NCBI RefSeq assembly: GCF_018691265.1 | Contig: NW_024881327.1 | Span: 26,405,936 to 26,469,935, forward strand | Direction: 5' to 3' | Source: Tyto alba | Lineage: Eukaryota > Chordata > Aves > Strigiformes > Tytonidae | DNA length: 64,000 nt | In this document: positions 21,692 to 35,000 of the stretch, in pieces | How the letters are laid out: each line of letters opens with the position of its first letter | Numbering within the stretch: position 1 is the first letter of the stretch | The notes under the pieces: model-generated | Databases searched by the model: none | Seen by the model: the letters and a program-made list of their open reading frames with translations, nothing else | Told to the model about the DNA's origin: nothing | Made by a program: the position numbers and the translations under genes

Positions 21692-24600
21692 TCACTCCGG
21701 ACTGTAGAGAAGAGCATCTCCATTATCCTCTTTTCAAGCTTCTTGTGAAAATGGATTAGTTCTGGTACTAACGGTTATGCAGGTGTGTAGCTTAAGAGGA
21801 GATGTGCTCTCTCTGGTGAAAAAGTTCAAAAATAAGTCAAAAATAAGGACTGGTAGTCTCATCCTGTTAGGCAATGAAGGCAGCTCCTGACGGTCTCACT
21901 CTCCTCAAATTCAGCACGAGTGGATGGAAGCAGAACAGAAGCAATATCAATGAGGTCGGGCATCGCTTACTGCAGAGCTAGGTTGTGTTCTTCCTGAGAT
22001 ACCATCAAGATCTCAGATACATGCTTTAAAATCTTTAGTCCCATGCTGGTTAACAGTGATTTTCTTTTTTCCACAACTGGGATTCTTCAAGTCTGACAGG
22101 AAATCCCCAAATTTCATTTAAACACCTTTTCTCATATATAATAGGGCTTGGGATTCCAAGGAATTCATTCAGCACACTCTCCTAATGCAATTTAACTTCC
22201 TGTGAAAAAAACAGTAATGGGAAGAGTTGTTTTAATTAGCACATGAGCTGTGCAGCAGCTAATGTATTCCACCTCTTCATTGTTGTAAAAGGAGCAGATT
22301 TCTTGGTAGCATGAAGCCAGCAGAGAAGAGGGATTGTGTTCTGCTCTCCATATGCGCACACAGCCCCATTCACGGAGAAGGTGTGAACGGGAGGTGATTT
22401 GTAGCTGCCTACCATTTGTACAACACAAGCTTCTGTTGTTCTGCAGGCTGGAGAGAAACCTGGCCCCCCCCTTCAAACCTACTGCAGTGTGAAAGGTAGG
22501 CAGCAGCCTTCAGAGAACCTGAGATTTTGTTATTAATTTCAACAGTAAAGGATTGCAAAGAAAACTTACTTTTTATTTTTCATTTTAAAAAAGAAGAACT
22601 GGATGTCAGGCTGGAAAAAGAGAGCCATGACCTCCCCAGACATGTGATATTTCTTGATCAAAAGTCCCAAGGAAGCCACATTTTAGAGAAACCTTTGAAA
22701 GTACATCTCCTTTCCCTCCATCTGCTCAGACTTAAACTGGCGCCGGACCAGAGCTTCAACTCCCAGCGCCCACTGGCTCCCAAAGTGGGTCCAGCACCTC
22801 ACTCTGCCACGGAGACTGGAAGCACTCATTGAGTGCCTGCTCCAGTGCCCCTCAAGATGGGCTCCAGTTGAACACAGAGGATGAGGAGCTCCTGGCCTAC
22901 AGCCCGGCGCACCAAGGCTCCTGCGCCTCTCGTCTTGGTTCAGGTGACGGTGATGAAGCGATGGGGCGTGTTAAACAGATAGATGATGAGGGTGGATGAT
23001 TTCATGGCCTCCGCCAGCCCACAAGTGTGTCAGCACAAGCTGTGAAGGAAAGCCCAAGCTCCAGACAGCATTTCCCTGGCAATGAGGTTCGAGCGGTGAG
23101 TGATGTTAGAGGCTGTGCTTTGCCAAGAAATTGCTCAAGAGAAGATTGACCCACTAACAAAAAGCAAAGTGGGATGGGCCGGGCCAGGCAAGGTGAGGAG
23201 CATCTCAGGGGCTTCCAGCTGCAAAGCCATCTGGACCGTGTCCACTGGAAAATGCCATGCAGTTCCAGAAGTGGAAAGTGACAAACTGGTTTGAAACTTC
23301 TTGGTCAAAAGGCTCTTGTTAAAATAAAAAAGAAAGGGAAAGAGAAGGGGTGCCAACAGGAGAAGGAAACTAGTATTTGTTTTCATGAGAAAAATAACTG
23401 TAGGGCCAAAACAAAAAGCTTTTAAAAATAGTCCAAGAAAATAAACAATTAAGGAAAAAAGAAGAGTGTGCAAAGCAAAGCAAACCTGATGTGATTTTTA
23501 CCTTGCCTGAACTTGTTCAACATGGGGTACTTGCATTCACTAGAGAAAGGAAACACTGCAGAGGTGGCTTGGCCAAAAACAATGGCTTTTGCTGATAAAG
23601 GGCTGAAGAGAAGACAAAGAAAATATCACTATTTACATTAGCTAGGAGCTGCTTATCTCTCCTGTGGCTAAAACAGAGAAAGCTTGTCTCTCAGAACAAA
23701 AATCTGGTAATGCAATAATGAGATATGGCTCTTCATTTTAATTTTGCAAAACGCTTTATAAATGTCAACTATTAAATACGCACAGCCTCAGTTGGGAGCT
23801 AAGAGGGACTGCCCTGTTTTCTCATTCCTGTTTTCCCATGACCACAGTGAAAGCACACTGACAATACAAGATCTCTGAGTATTTCGCCTGTGCTAGTGAT
23901 AAATATAAACCACAATTTGTTACCTCAGACTTTACTTACTGATCTCATCTGCCCAAGAGATATTCAGTTTCACTTTTTTCAGCTGTTGGACACCATTCCC
24001 TTGCACATAAACTGGCACAAGATCACTTGCAGCAGCTATCTCTCTGATTTCAAGAGCATCAGTGGAGTGGGGTAATGAGCTGCAGAGTGGCGTTTGTGTT
24101 TAGGGCTTTCACTGACAACACACGGGCTCCTCAGCCAAACGAAAACCTAAGCTTTGGTCAGTTAGAGTATCAGAGCATGCAGATCTTGCACATCCGTAAC
24201 AACAAAAATATTTCTGGAAGTTATTTTGCACTCTTTTAAAAACAAATATTATTAATTTCAAGAACCCTGTCCAAAAATATATGAGTGCCTGCCTTAGAAT
24301 TGCAACATGAGAGTCACCGAGGGCCGGTTTGTGTTTACTTCATTGCTTTTTGGGCTTGTAATGGCACAAATCCTCAGCAGCTTGGTTTGATGTAGCTCTG
24401 CAGAAGTACAGTCATATTATCTGTTCTGCTGCACCATCTGGGGATCCAACTTGGAGCCTTTCAACAAATAATGTTCAGACAGGTGAAAGCTCGGTGTCTA
24501 ATCACCATCTTGTAGGAATAGTTTCAGACCTTTGTAAGTGTGTGCGTATGTGTCTGTATTATATAGATATTCTGCCGTACAGAGTGCAAAGATGTGAAAG

Positions 24601-25910
24601 AGTGATCTGGATTAGCTCTTACAAGTTCCCTGTAAATTTGGCAAGTACCGCCTTTGTTTGTTCAGAGAAAGTTTGTTCAGAGTCCCCCCACCCTAAAAAT
24701 CCAGGTGCCTTCACGACAGTTTGGTTGTCTGTTTTCAGTTCCAGGCTCCGCTGGTGCAGCACGATGCAAGCCAGCGGGTGCTGGGACTTGCAGGGACACC
24801 CCGTCCTCTCAGCAGGAATCTGCCCAGGCATGGAGGTTTGCCAGTGCAGGACCGAGTGTGGGACTGGGGGGTGGACACACAAACCTCTACAGCAGCATCC
24901 CCCGGAGAAGACACTGGCGATAAGCAGGAGTGTGTGTTTGTGTGTGCGTGTGGCAAGAAGGGTTGTTTTGTGATGGATCTTCTGCCACAGGAACGAGGAG
25001 TCAAGCAAGAAGGGAAGCAGGCAGAAATGTCAAAAGGTGTAGAGCTGTGTTGACAGGGCAGTACGAATACCAGGTGACCCAGTTATCTCTCACTTGGCTA
25101 ATTCTCATCAGCAGGTCAGCTGAGAAAGCATTTTTTCAGTGCTTGTGTACAATATAGGTTCTGCAGTGAAGAGGATGGAGCCAAGGCTAAGAATTTCTCC
25201 TTGCCAAGGCACTGCCTGGGCACCTGGAGGGACTTTTACATGGCCCTGAAAATGGAGTTTGGCCTCAGTGGAAGATAAGCATTATATCTTAGCAGAAGTG
25301 CTTTGGAAGAATACATTAAAAGTGTTAACTGTGCCACTTTGAAGGATAAGGACTTTTTTATGGTAATACAGCTCTTTCCAATGTGTAGCTATCATTTCTG
25401 CTGTATTTAGCACAGACTGTTCCCATTTTTCTTGTCGCAAAGGTAGGAAATGCGTTTGGAGTCAGCAAGCTGCCAGCTGGGGCCCAGGTCCAATGCCTGA
25501 GGAGCAATTACCCTCTTCATGGTTGTTTTGCCCCAAGGAGACCAGCAAACCAGCTGGCTCCTTTCCACATGGTGCTTTTCTTCAGGGCCTGCTAGCATGG
25601 GATCTTCTGTTTGCTGTGGAGAACAAAACATACCCTGCGCCGATGAAATCGCTGTATGATTTAGGTTACAAATGTGGTTACAGAGGTCCTGCTCACTTTG
25701 CTTGCTGTCTAGGATTTATGCCTTCTTGCTTAACTACAGAGACTCGTGCCGTGCTGAGGACATGCTGTCTAACAAGCCCCTGAGTTTCTAGAGTATAACA
25801 TGATGAAACTAATTTAAAATTTGCTCCCTGTCATCCTTTTCCTACTGCTTATTTTCAAAACACTTGAAAGTTTTTCACTCACTCAGCTCCGTGTTTCTTT
25901 ATTTCTTTAG
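21692..25910. other. SCFD2 intron sequence, right of the provirus
   Basis: Noncoding sequence between the ERV and the first visible SCFD2 exon, ending in a TTTATTTCTTTAG acceptor at 25898-25910. Open frames of up to 159 codons (24494-24973) lie opposite equally long antisense frames and show no domain. I see no gene or repeat family here. Confidence 0.55.
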
Positions 25911-26056
25911 GCTGTGACTCATCACTGAACCTGACGTCTCAGAAAGCCACAGATGCAGTGGACGATATCTTTCAGTCCCTCAGAGATATTGCAAGAGCTC
26001 GAATGCACATGAAACAGTTTAATTCCATACATAATCCAGGCAGCAACACCCACCAG
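25911..26056 (+). CDS. SCFD2: SCFD2 coding exon (fourth from the end)
   Basis: The acceptor is at 25909-25910. The exon is 146 bp, and its first two bases complete a codon begun in an exon outside the window. It encodes a helical part of the Sec1-like domain that includes FQSLRDIARARMHMKQF. It ends CACCAG and is followed by GCAAGT, a GC donor. The next in-line GT (26061) would put the following exon out of frame. Confidence 0.9.
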
Positions 26057-29000
26057 GCAAGTGCATCTTTCTTTTCCCTGTGTATGTTATTTCTCTAGCA
26101 TGCTGTCAAAATTACAGCACTAATTTTGTTGATGTGCTAATCCTATATGTGTTCTGCCCATATGGAAGATATTTAAGTATAGATTTTATAATTGACCTAA
26201 TCATCAAGAACTTCCTCAAGTCCTTCATCCAAAGACAGGCATATCCATATCAGTGTCAGCAAAGGATTGTCTGAGGAAGAAATTTGGGATTTACTCTGCA
26301 GCACTGTGATATATAAATGCCGGTGAAAAGCAGGGCTGTGTCAAAACTGTTCTAGATTATGACCTCTCATGGCATAGCAAAGCAGGATGCCTGCATCCAT
26401 ACGGCAACTATATTTCTGTGTATTTGCTCTGCCATCCCTGCAAGTGTGAGAGGCAATCCCATTCATAAACAGGTGAAAAATGCAGCTTTTGTTTCTAAAA
26501 TATGAACTATAATATTACTATAGGTCATCAGAACTAATATACAGTGTTTTTCTCTCTCTTTGTATCCCCCGAAGTGTTTTAACTTTTTCAGTTAAAAAAG
26601 AGTTTTACAACGAAAAACACATACAGTGATTTAGAAAGAGACTGTAAAACTTGATTCTAGACTTGAGCCAGAAAAAAACCCTTCCAAGCTCATAAGCATG
26701 CTGTAGACCAGCAAAGGGATGTAGTTCAAATTAAGCATTGCTTTGTAAGAACAGAAATTGGGAACGTTGCAAAATGTTGCTGAAAAACTAAGGTAGAGAA
26801 AACCTGTTACTAGCAGTTAGGAGCAGTCTGGTGTCTGAAATGGGGAAAATTGTGAAACATTTAGTACAGTTCAGTGTGGGGGCAGTCAGATGATAAGAAA
26901 ATACCCTCTAAAAGTTTCCTGGAAGTGTAATTAGCATCACTGTGTTCTTTGGATGTAACCCAGGTTGTTTGCTTAGGGCTAAGGGCTGGAACACAGCAAG
27001 GGATGTATTAACACCTTGCAGCCCCCTAGTCTGGCTATGCCATGGATTTAATTGCTTGAATAGGACTAACCCTCTGCTGAGAGCAGTTCAGGAGGTTTAG
27101 AGTAGCAGAAATAAGCAGGCAGCGTGGGGTTTTTCCTCCATACATACAGTTCTCTGCGAATGGACCTCTCTTTTAACTGGCAGATGTTAATACATGGCTT
27201 GCGTGCGATCAGTTTAGCTCCTCTGAAGTAGTGTCCTTCCCGTGACCATACACATTCCCAGCCTGGCTTAGTGCTATAGGAATGGGTTTAACCTGTAGTT
27301 GTGTTTTCTCTTTATCTGTTAGGAGCTGGAAGCCTCCATTTCTTGTTAACACTCTAAAAAGGTTTCTGTAGATAAGTAAATAGAAATTGGATAGCCTCTT
27401 AGAAGGACTTTTTGTATCATTGAATTTTATATGTCTTACATAAAAGGATGAATGTTTTCCTCAAGTTATCAAACCAGTTAGTGTAGCAACCATGCAAAAG
27501 GAGAGTATTTATTTTGCCTGATATTTTAACTACTGTTCTTCTCCTTTCGTCTTGATCTGAAGTATATTTCTCACTCCCTCCTTCCCTTCCTCCATCCCTC
27601 CTTTCTTCCTTCCATCCCTCCCTCTCCTCTTCTTGTTCTCTTTCTTTCTCTTTTTCTCTCTCCTTTTCTCCTTATAATCTTGTCTGAGGTATGTCCCATA
27701 GCCATTGAGGTTTTTAACAACTGTTTTAAATACAATTTGTGCCCCACCAAAATTTGAAGTTGATTAAAGTTTCAGTAAATTAGTTAGAAATCAATGCAAC
27801 TATTGGGAATTGTATAAAAAATAAAGTTAAAACTCCCTAAAAATTTAATAGATTAATTTGAAGTCATCAAAAATTTTTTATATATTTGAAACTATCATAG
27901 CTAAAAAATGGTAAGTGATCGTAGTATCTGCCTTTCCGTATCCGTGTAGCCAAACTGAATAATTTTGAAGAGCATTGAGCTTTGGTGCTGAAAGTTCAGA
28001 CACGCAAAATCATAGCACATTTTTAACATCTTTTGAGTGCATAGTTTTGTCTGAAGTCAGATAATATTTTTCCTTTAATTTCATGCAGTAAGACTCTCTG
28101 TTTAACTGTGATTTGGTCCATACTCCAAAAATATTTCATTCGTAATGTCTTTCTGTTCCTCATCTATGAAGATATTAAACAGATTTTTATACATAGGACT
28201 TCATGTCTGCATGTGTATTTTCAAACAGTTGTTTATTGCGTGACTAGATTTGGCACAAATCTTGGCATATTCTCCTAAAAGTTCCTGCAGACTATGTCTG
28301 CTGTAATTTGCTTTGTTGGCGCAATTAAAATTTATGCACGTGTTATGAGAAGAACTAGATGAGTTGTATAAATCTTCGTTGACAGAATTGTATTCAAAAA
28401 CTGTAAGTTTTGTTTCTCACTGTAAAGTGTTGGATGAAAAACATTTCTTTAATTACTCCAGAAAAATTTAGTTTCAAGCCAAGTGGCTTGCTTTTTATTT
28501 TCCATCCATTTTTACATTTGTCTTGCATGATGTCTCTTATAGATATCATCTTTACAAAATGAATGATGTTACACTCGATTCCCTTAAAAAATCTAGGGGA
28601 TGATGTATACCTGGGCTACTCCCAAAGGAAAACAAATGCGCTAATTAGAAAGCTGCTAATTTTCTAAGACTGCTGCACTTCCTGAAATGATTGTGGTTCC
28701 GTTGCAGTTTGGGCAAAGTTGAAAGCAGCAAAACAAAACTCCATCTGTAAACCAAGTAAGGTCGAACTTTCATTGAAAAGCATCTTTCCACAAGTCCCTA
28801 AAATTTTTATCTTAGAAACTTTTTCAGGATGGCAGAGGGGTTTAAATCTTGGTAAGGGAATGTGGAAATTTCTAGGCTACTAATTCATATTGAGTCCAGG
28901 TTTGTGGACCCTGGAGAGGATGCAAGGTGGATCCTTTGGAAATGGATTTTCCAGGATACTGACCATTTGCACCTCTACATGTTCCACTTTTCCTGGTCCA

Positions 29001-32000
29001 TAACTTCTCTGAAGCTCTGACATGCATGATATCAATGGGCTTGTTTGGCCTATTTTTCTCAAGGTTTTCCACAGGTGGAAGTATTATGTAGAGTGCCTCT
29101 CTTTACTCATACAATACACATGGGGTAGAGTAAACGTGTGTCCATCTTCCTGTCTTTTCAGTTTGATGCAGTGCTGGTGTACACCATTTGCAGTCAAGGT
29201 CACAAAGACCACTGCTGCTTCAATAATTTTTTAACTTTCTGAACGGTTTCCTTTCTAGGATAATTATTTTTGTTAAACTTTAATGGAAATAAAACATGCA
29301 GGAAAACAGTTGAACCAAGTCTAAACAGCTTTACTCACAGTGTGATGTTCTTCTCTTGCAGGCATCTTACAAACCGCTGCTGAAACAGGTAGTGGAAGAG
29401 ATCTGTAATCCTGATCGACCTGATCCTGTTGATATTGAGCACGTGTCGTCAGGCCTCACCGATCTCCTTAAAACTGGATTCAGCATGTTCATGAAGGTAA
29501 ACCAGGCTTCCCAAGCTCATCTGTAGGATTTTCCTGAGGTCATAGCATCATATGGCAGTAGCTGATTTTATGTGTTGAGTTGATATTGTTCAGCAGAACT
29601 GAGGGGTCTGTTAAGGGAGAGTTAAATCCTTGCAGGGGGGCTGGGAATAGCCTGAGGCACCACATGGCAGGTACAGCACACATGGGTAACATCTCCTGAA
29701 CAAAACAAAGGGAATGGAGGAGACTGGACAGCTAAATAAGGATGCTATGTCTGGGAGGAGGTAATGTGGCTTTGCTAAAGGGAAATCTTGCCTCGCATAG
29801 CTTTCGGAGCTCTTCAGAGACACCCAATAAGCAGACTGACAAGTGAGTGCCAATTCATTTAACCTACCTGAATTTCCAAAAGGCATTCTGCAAGGCACCT
29901 TGTCAGAGGATTTTAAGGACACCAAGCAGCCATGAGATAGGAGAGAAGTAAGTGTGAACAGTCAGGCCTCACAGAGGAAGAAGCTTGTCAGAGGAGCTCC
30001 AAATTCAGTGCCTTTTCTATAACTTGATAAGGTTCAACATGCAGTGGGGAGGAAGGAAGCCTATTAGTCAGAAATTGCCTTGTAAATGTTCTTAGCATGT
30101 TTTAAGACAGTGTTTCTACAAGAGCTTACTCCACTACAAATTTGCCTATGCTAAGTGTTCATTAGATGTCTACAGAGATGAAGGGTGGAGTAGCTGGCAT
30201 GCTGTACATTCAGCTCGGTCTTACTGCATACCCTGAGTTCTCCATTGAAGAGTGTTCTGTAAGAGTATGAAGTATATTATGGCAATAAGTACCTGTAAGC
30301 ACCTGCATCTCTGCTAGTAAGAAAAATATCATACTCTAAGGAATATATAATAGATGAGCAAGTGAACCTTATATAAGATGAATATTTCATAGGCATCGTC
30401 ATATACCTCACAAATGTGTCCATGCTTGCTCATTTAGTTTGCAGCCTGGCTTGTTGGCAACTGCTCGATTATTATGAGTTTCTAACCAGCCTGTATTTCT
30501 CACACAAGAGGATCTTCTCCACTTACTGCACCGTCAGTACTGTAATTATTTCATGAGCTTCCTTATCGTTTTATCTCTTCCTCAATGCCTCAGTGCCAAC
30601 TCACACAAACATGCTTCGGTAAGTGATGGACTCAGACATGTTCATCCAGGACAGACTTTTAAAGATATCTGTCATCCAGAAGTTGTTTCTCTAATGGATA
30701 TGTTTGTTTTAAAGCTTAGGGCAGGTGATGGGAAAAGGCCTCCCTGCCACAAGGATTCCTCTTTTGACTGCTGCTCTAGAACACACATGGTTTATGATGT
30801 TCTTAGCTTGGTATCATTGATACCAAGTGCCTTGCAGGCAATCTAGTTTCTGGTGACCAATGTGTTTTCCTTTTTCTAGTTATAAAGCTAAATTAATTGG
30901 TTTCTGTTTGGTCACAAATACCAGATGCACTGGTGCTGGTGAGATAGCCCTCGTGGGACAGTAGAAGTTGTTTCTGTTGACTCTCCTCAGAGGAAAGAGC
31001 TGTGTTTTGTGACCTGCCATGAAAACAAGCTTGTCCTCCAACCCCTTCCTGTTTCAGTTTTAGAGTTTTATTGACTGCTGTCAACCTCCTTTCACATTTC
31101 CCACTCTCCCTCTCCTCCACACAGACACCTACACCAGCAAAGAGCCCTCTAGCCATCAGCATTCTGAGGAAATGCAGTAGTGGTGGGCTCAGAGCTGGAG
31201 AGAAGGCTGATTTTCAGCTGGGATGCTCTGCTAGCTCAGGGACCCATTCCTCCTTATTCCTCCAGGCTCCTTCACTTGATGTAATGGTTTTTAGTTTTTT
31301 CTTGGTTACTCTTTCTAATTGCCCAAGATAACTGGCCCAATTTTTTTAATGCATGGTATTTTGAACTGAATTTCACTTTGGGATTTTTGCAAAACTCAGA
31401 TTTCACAGTAAATGGAATTCAGAGGCCTCAGAACAGAGGTCACAAAACAACTGAACTTTAGAAGGATCCCAGAAGATACACGTTGCTTTTGTTGCAGTCC
31501 GTTTCAGTTCTTCTTCTGTATCACATAAGTGAGCTGTGTTTAGCTACACACAGCCAGTTCCTTCAAAGGAGAGAGCCTTGGGTGGTTGTATTATTAAACA
31601 AAAAAATCTTGGCAGAAACTTGCATTCTTAATACAGCCAAATATTCTGTACCCAAAGTATTGTCCTCCTTCAAAACACTAGTGCATAGCATAACAAAATT
31701 ACAGATTCCAAGACCCTTTTCATTGCAATTTTAATTTAATTTAGAGTTTGCATGCCTAATAGTATTTTTAATATGCATTTCTGGAATTTGTGGTTTGAAC
31801 TTTAGTCTTCTGAAAAATAATAAGTTTTATATAGGCACCATGTGTTTGGATCTAGGTTTATTTTGACTGAAGGGAACGATGTGTCAAGACATTTTCACTT
31901 TAGCATTGCCATGAAAGCTTGTGTTTTCTGATTGGGTGTCCTTTCAGTGTGTCCAATGTTATGCATGCATGTTTATGATGAGTTTGTTGTTGCTAGGAAA

Positions 32001-35000
32001 GGTATTAGGAAAAAGAGGCTTTATTCAATAACAGGCTTCTGAAGTTCGAGCTCTTTGCATATGTCCTGGGTCATTCAGAAGCTTTGTGAAATGGAGTAGA
32101 GCTGTTTGCTCTGGCAATGGGGTGAAGAAAAGCAAAGATCCGTGAAAAGGAATAAAACAGTAATCCCTGTATTACCTTGAAGTGCTGTAGCAGAGTGTTT
32201 TGTCAACTTTTATCTCCACCATCTTTGCAAGCAGTTACTTCTTTAACCTTGCATCACTGCTTACAGAAATTATGGCATGAAATACTCTAATTTTATCAAG
32301 TAGTAGCTCTATCTGCTCTGCTTTTTAAGTAAATATTTAGGTCTGTATTAAACTCCTCATGGTATTTATAATAGCAATTAACTTTTTTTCATTTGAGATT
32401 GACACTATGTTATAAGCAGATAGTAAGAAGTGAGTAGCCTGATGTGGGAAAGTGCATAAAGAGAGTCTTTGTAAGCTCTGGTGTATCCATTTAATTGATC
32501 TGTTGGTGTAAACGGAAAATTGCTCAGTACTGCATCAGAATTGCAGGACACCCTGCTGAATTGCAGTATACATGCTATCAGAGCCATCAGCTCAATGAAG
32601 AAGGCTGGCAAAGTGGGGGCGATTCAGAGAATAAACACCCTGTACATAAATGCTCACTTATACATCTCTCTAAGGCTATCTTGTACTGGTTTCAAGCTCC
32701 CAGGGAGCTGAAGAACTCCCTGCCTGGGGAGCAGCATTGAACAGGGAGCCCTGTGTAATCAAAGGCCGGCTAGCCTGGAGAAAGAGCACACCATCCCCCC
32801 CGTGCTTGCTTCAAAGGGAAGAGTCTCTTCTGAAGGCTGCCAGTCAGAAAGCCCAATGGAGCTGCAGGATGAAGAACTGCCCAAAAACTAAATAGAGGGC
32901 AGCCACAACAAGGAAAAGGAGAAGAGCTGGTACCCTCAGGAGCTAGAGCCACAGGGATCAAAGATAGCTGCTGTGGTGGTGAAAGCAAAGGCACTGCGCT
33001 CCACCCAAACACGGGTTGATGACCACTTTCATTCTGTCGAGTGAATGATGGCAAAAACCTACGCTTGTGGAAGGAGAGGGGGCGGAGAGTCTAAAAAGGA
33101 GCAAATTAAACTGTTCTCACTGTCGCTTTTCAGAGCCAAACATTTGGAGTGTTTCATACTCAAAGGTGGTGTGACAAGAGCAATTGCACGGGCTCCACTG
33201 ACATCACTCCCAAAGACTGGAGCAAGGCGTTGTCAGGGGACTGTGTTTTATCAAGAAAGAAAGAATTTGCTAGGAAACAGCAAAGTAATCAAACTTGTAG
33301 AAGTGGTTAAGAGGAAGCTGATGTAAAGTATGACCCTCATGTTTAAAATTAAAATGCAGTTTTATAAAGTCTTGACTGAAGTGGAATGTTTGTGCCATTT
33401 TAATGATAATTGGGGAAAAATGAAAGAAGCATTTTGTTTGAGCTAAAGTTTCTCTCTACTGGTTACAACCCAGTCATAGAAGTTTTAAAAACTCTGAAGT
33501 GAAACAAGCTAGAAATTAGCTATATGAACCTAATTTGTTTTCATTGGATGAATTGTAAAGGATTATTCACTGGACTGGTAAAAATACATTACTTGGGATT
33601 CTTTCCATCGCTGACCTCAGGCAGGGATTCTAGCATGTTTAGGCTGGACCCCTTGCTTCTACTGGGTAGTATTTTACCCCTCATTCCTTAAAGCTCCATG
33701 CATGCATATATCCAAACTGTGCATCTACCCAAGTACTCTCCTCCCACTCTGGGAAAGATAAGAAAGAAACGAAGAAGGAATGGTGAGAGAAGCCCTCAGA
33801 CCTCATGAGAAACTCCTCTAGGTTTTAGTGGAAGCCATGAAGACTCCATTTCCCTGGAACTGTTGATTAGTTTTAACTGAGCATCATCCCCACTGATTTC
33901 CCTCTCAGCTGCTACAGAAACCAGCATTCCATGAATATTTCTTTCTGAGCTTCCTCATTAGTCTTCCTCCAGCAGCTCAGGGAGCTGATCACTGCTAGTC
34001 CATAGGTTTGGAGTCGGAGTCAGCAACTGCAAATAATGTTTTCCTTCATTTTACAGGTGAATCGCCCTCACCCTGGTGATCATCCTCTTCTGATCATCTT
34101 TATGGTTGGTGGAGTGACAGTCTCCGAGGTCAAAATGGTGAAGGATCTAGTAGCAACACGCAAACCTGGTACCCAGGTAAAAACAGGTCTAAATGTACAG
34201 TTTCTATCTAAACAAAGACTAAGAAAATTCATCAGATAATGTTCCCTGTAGCACTGGTACCAAACCTACATGAAGCCACAGCCACGTGGACAGCAATGGT
34301 GTTAGGATTTTGCTGCCAAACATCTGTAGGCAGCAAGCGTTCAGGCACCAGGGGTCTGGTTTTTACATGTTAGAGTGAGCAATAAAAGTTCGTAACTCAG
34401 GTTGGAGAGTTCAGACCGACATTATTCTGAAGGACCTTTCATCATGTCTCAAAAGATTCATTTCTTGATTTTTCTTTTTAAATAGAAACATTTGCTGTCC
34501 AAAAGGCTGCAGGCTCCCTGGCAGTGCATCTACAGGACATAGTGCAGGGATGCTCAGAAGGAGCCTGACAAGGGCCTGGGTACCACCTAGATACATACCA
34601 GTGGTGATCCAGCCAATTGTCATTACTGAGGAGCAAGATAAATTAGCCTGGATACAGCTGTACTTATTTCTGGTCCAGGCCAGCTATCTCTGGTAGATAC
34701 CTGGCCACTAGATGCCTTAAGTAGCCTGAAGCAGGTGATGTGGAGATAGCCCCAAGTCTCTGCGGCCCTTAGATGTGCTCTTGGACTCCTGGAAGGAGGA
34801 TGGCTGCCACGGTGCAGCTTCAGTAGCATCCGTGCAGCTGGTCTTTGTCTCTTCCACTCTCTGGCCGCAGAACTTTGAGTATGGCAGCTGTCATCTGAAT
34901 GGAGTCGGGAGGGAGAGGTGGGGAACGGATGGGCTGTGGGGATGTCTGAGACATTAAAAATCATTGTTAGCTGTGGAGGAGCATATACAAGAGCAATTGG

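Noticed and set aside
26057..26064. A GT donor at 26061 for the SCFD2 exon
   Set aside because: It would put the next exon out of frame. The GC donor at 26057 fits both the consensus and the reading frame.
27574..27673. C/T repeats as a possible CRISPR-like or regulatory array
   Set aside because: They are irregular low-complexity pyrimidine sequence without a constant repeat unit.
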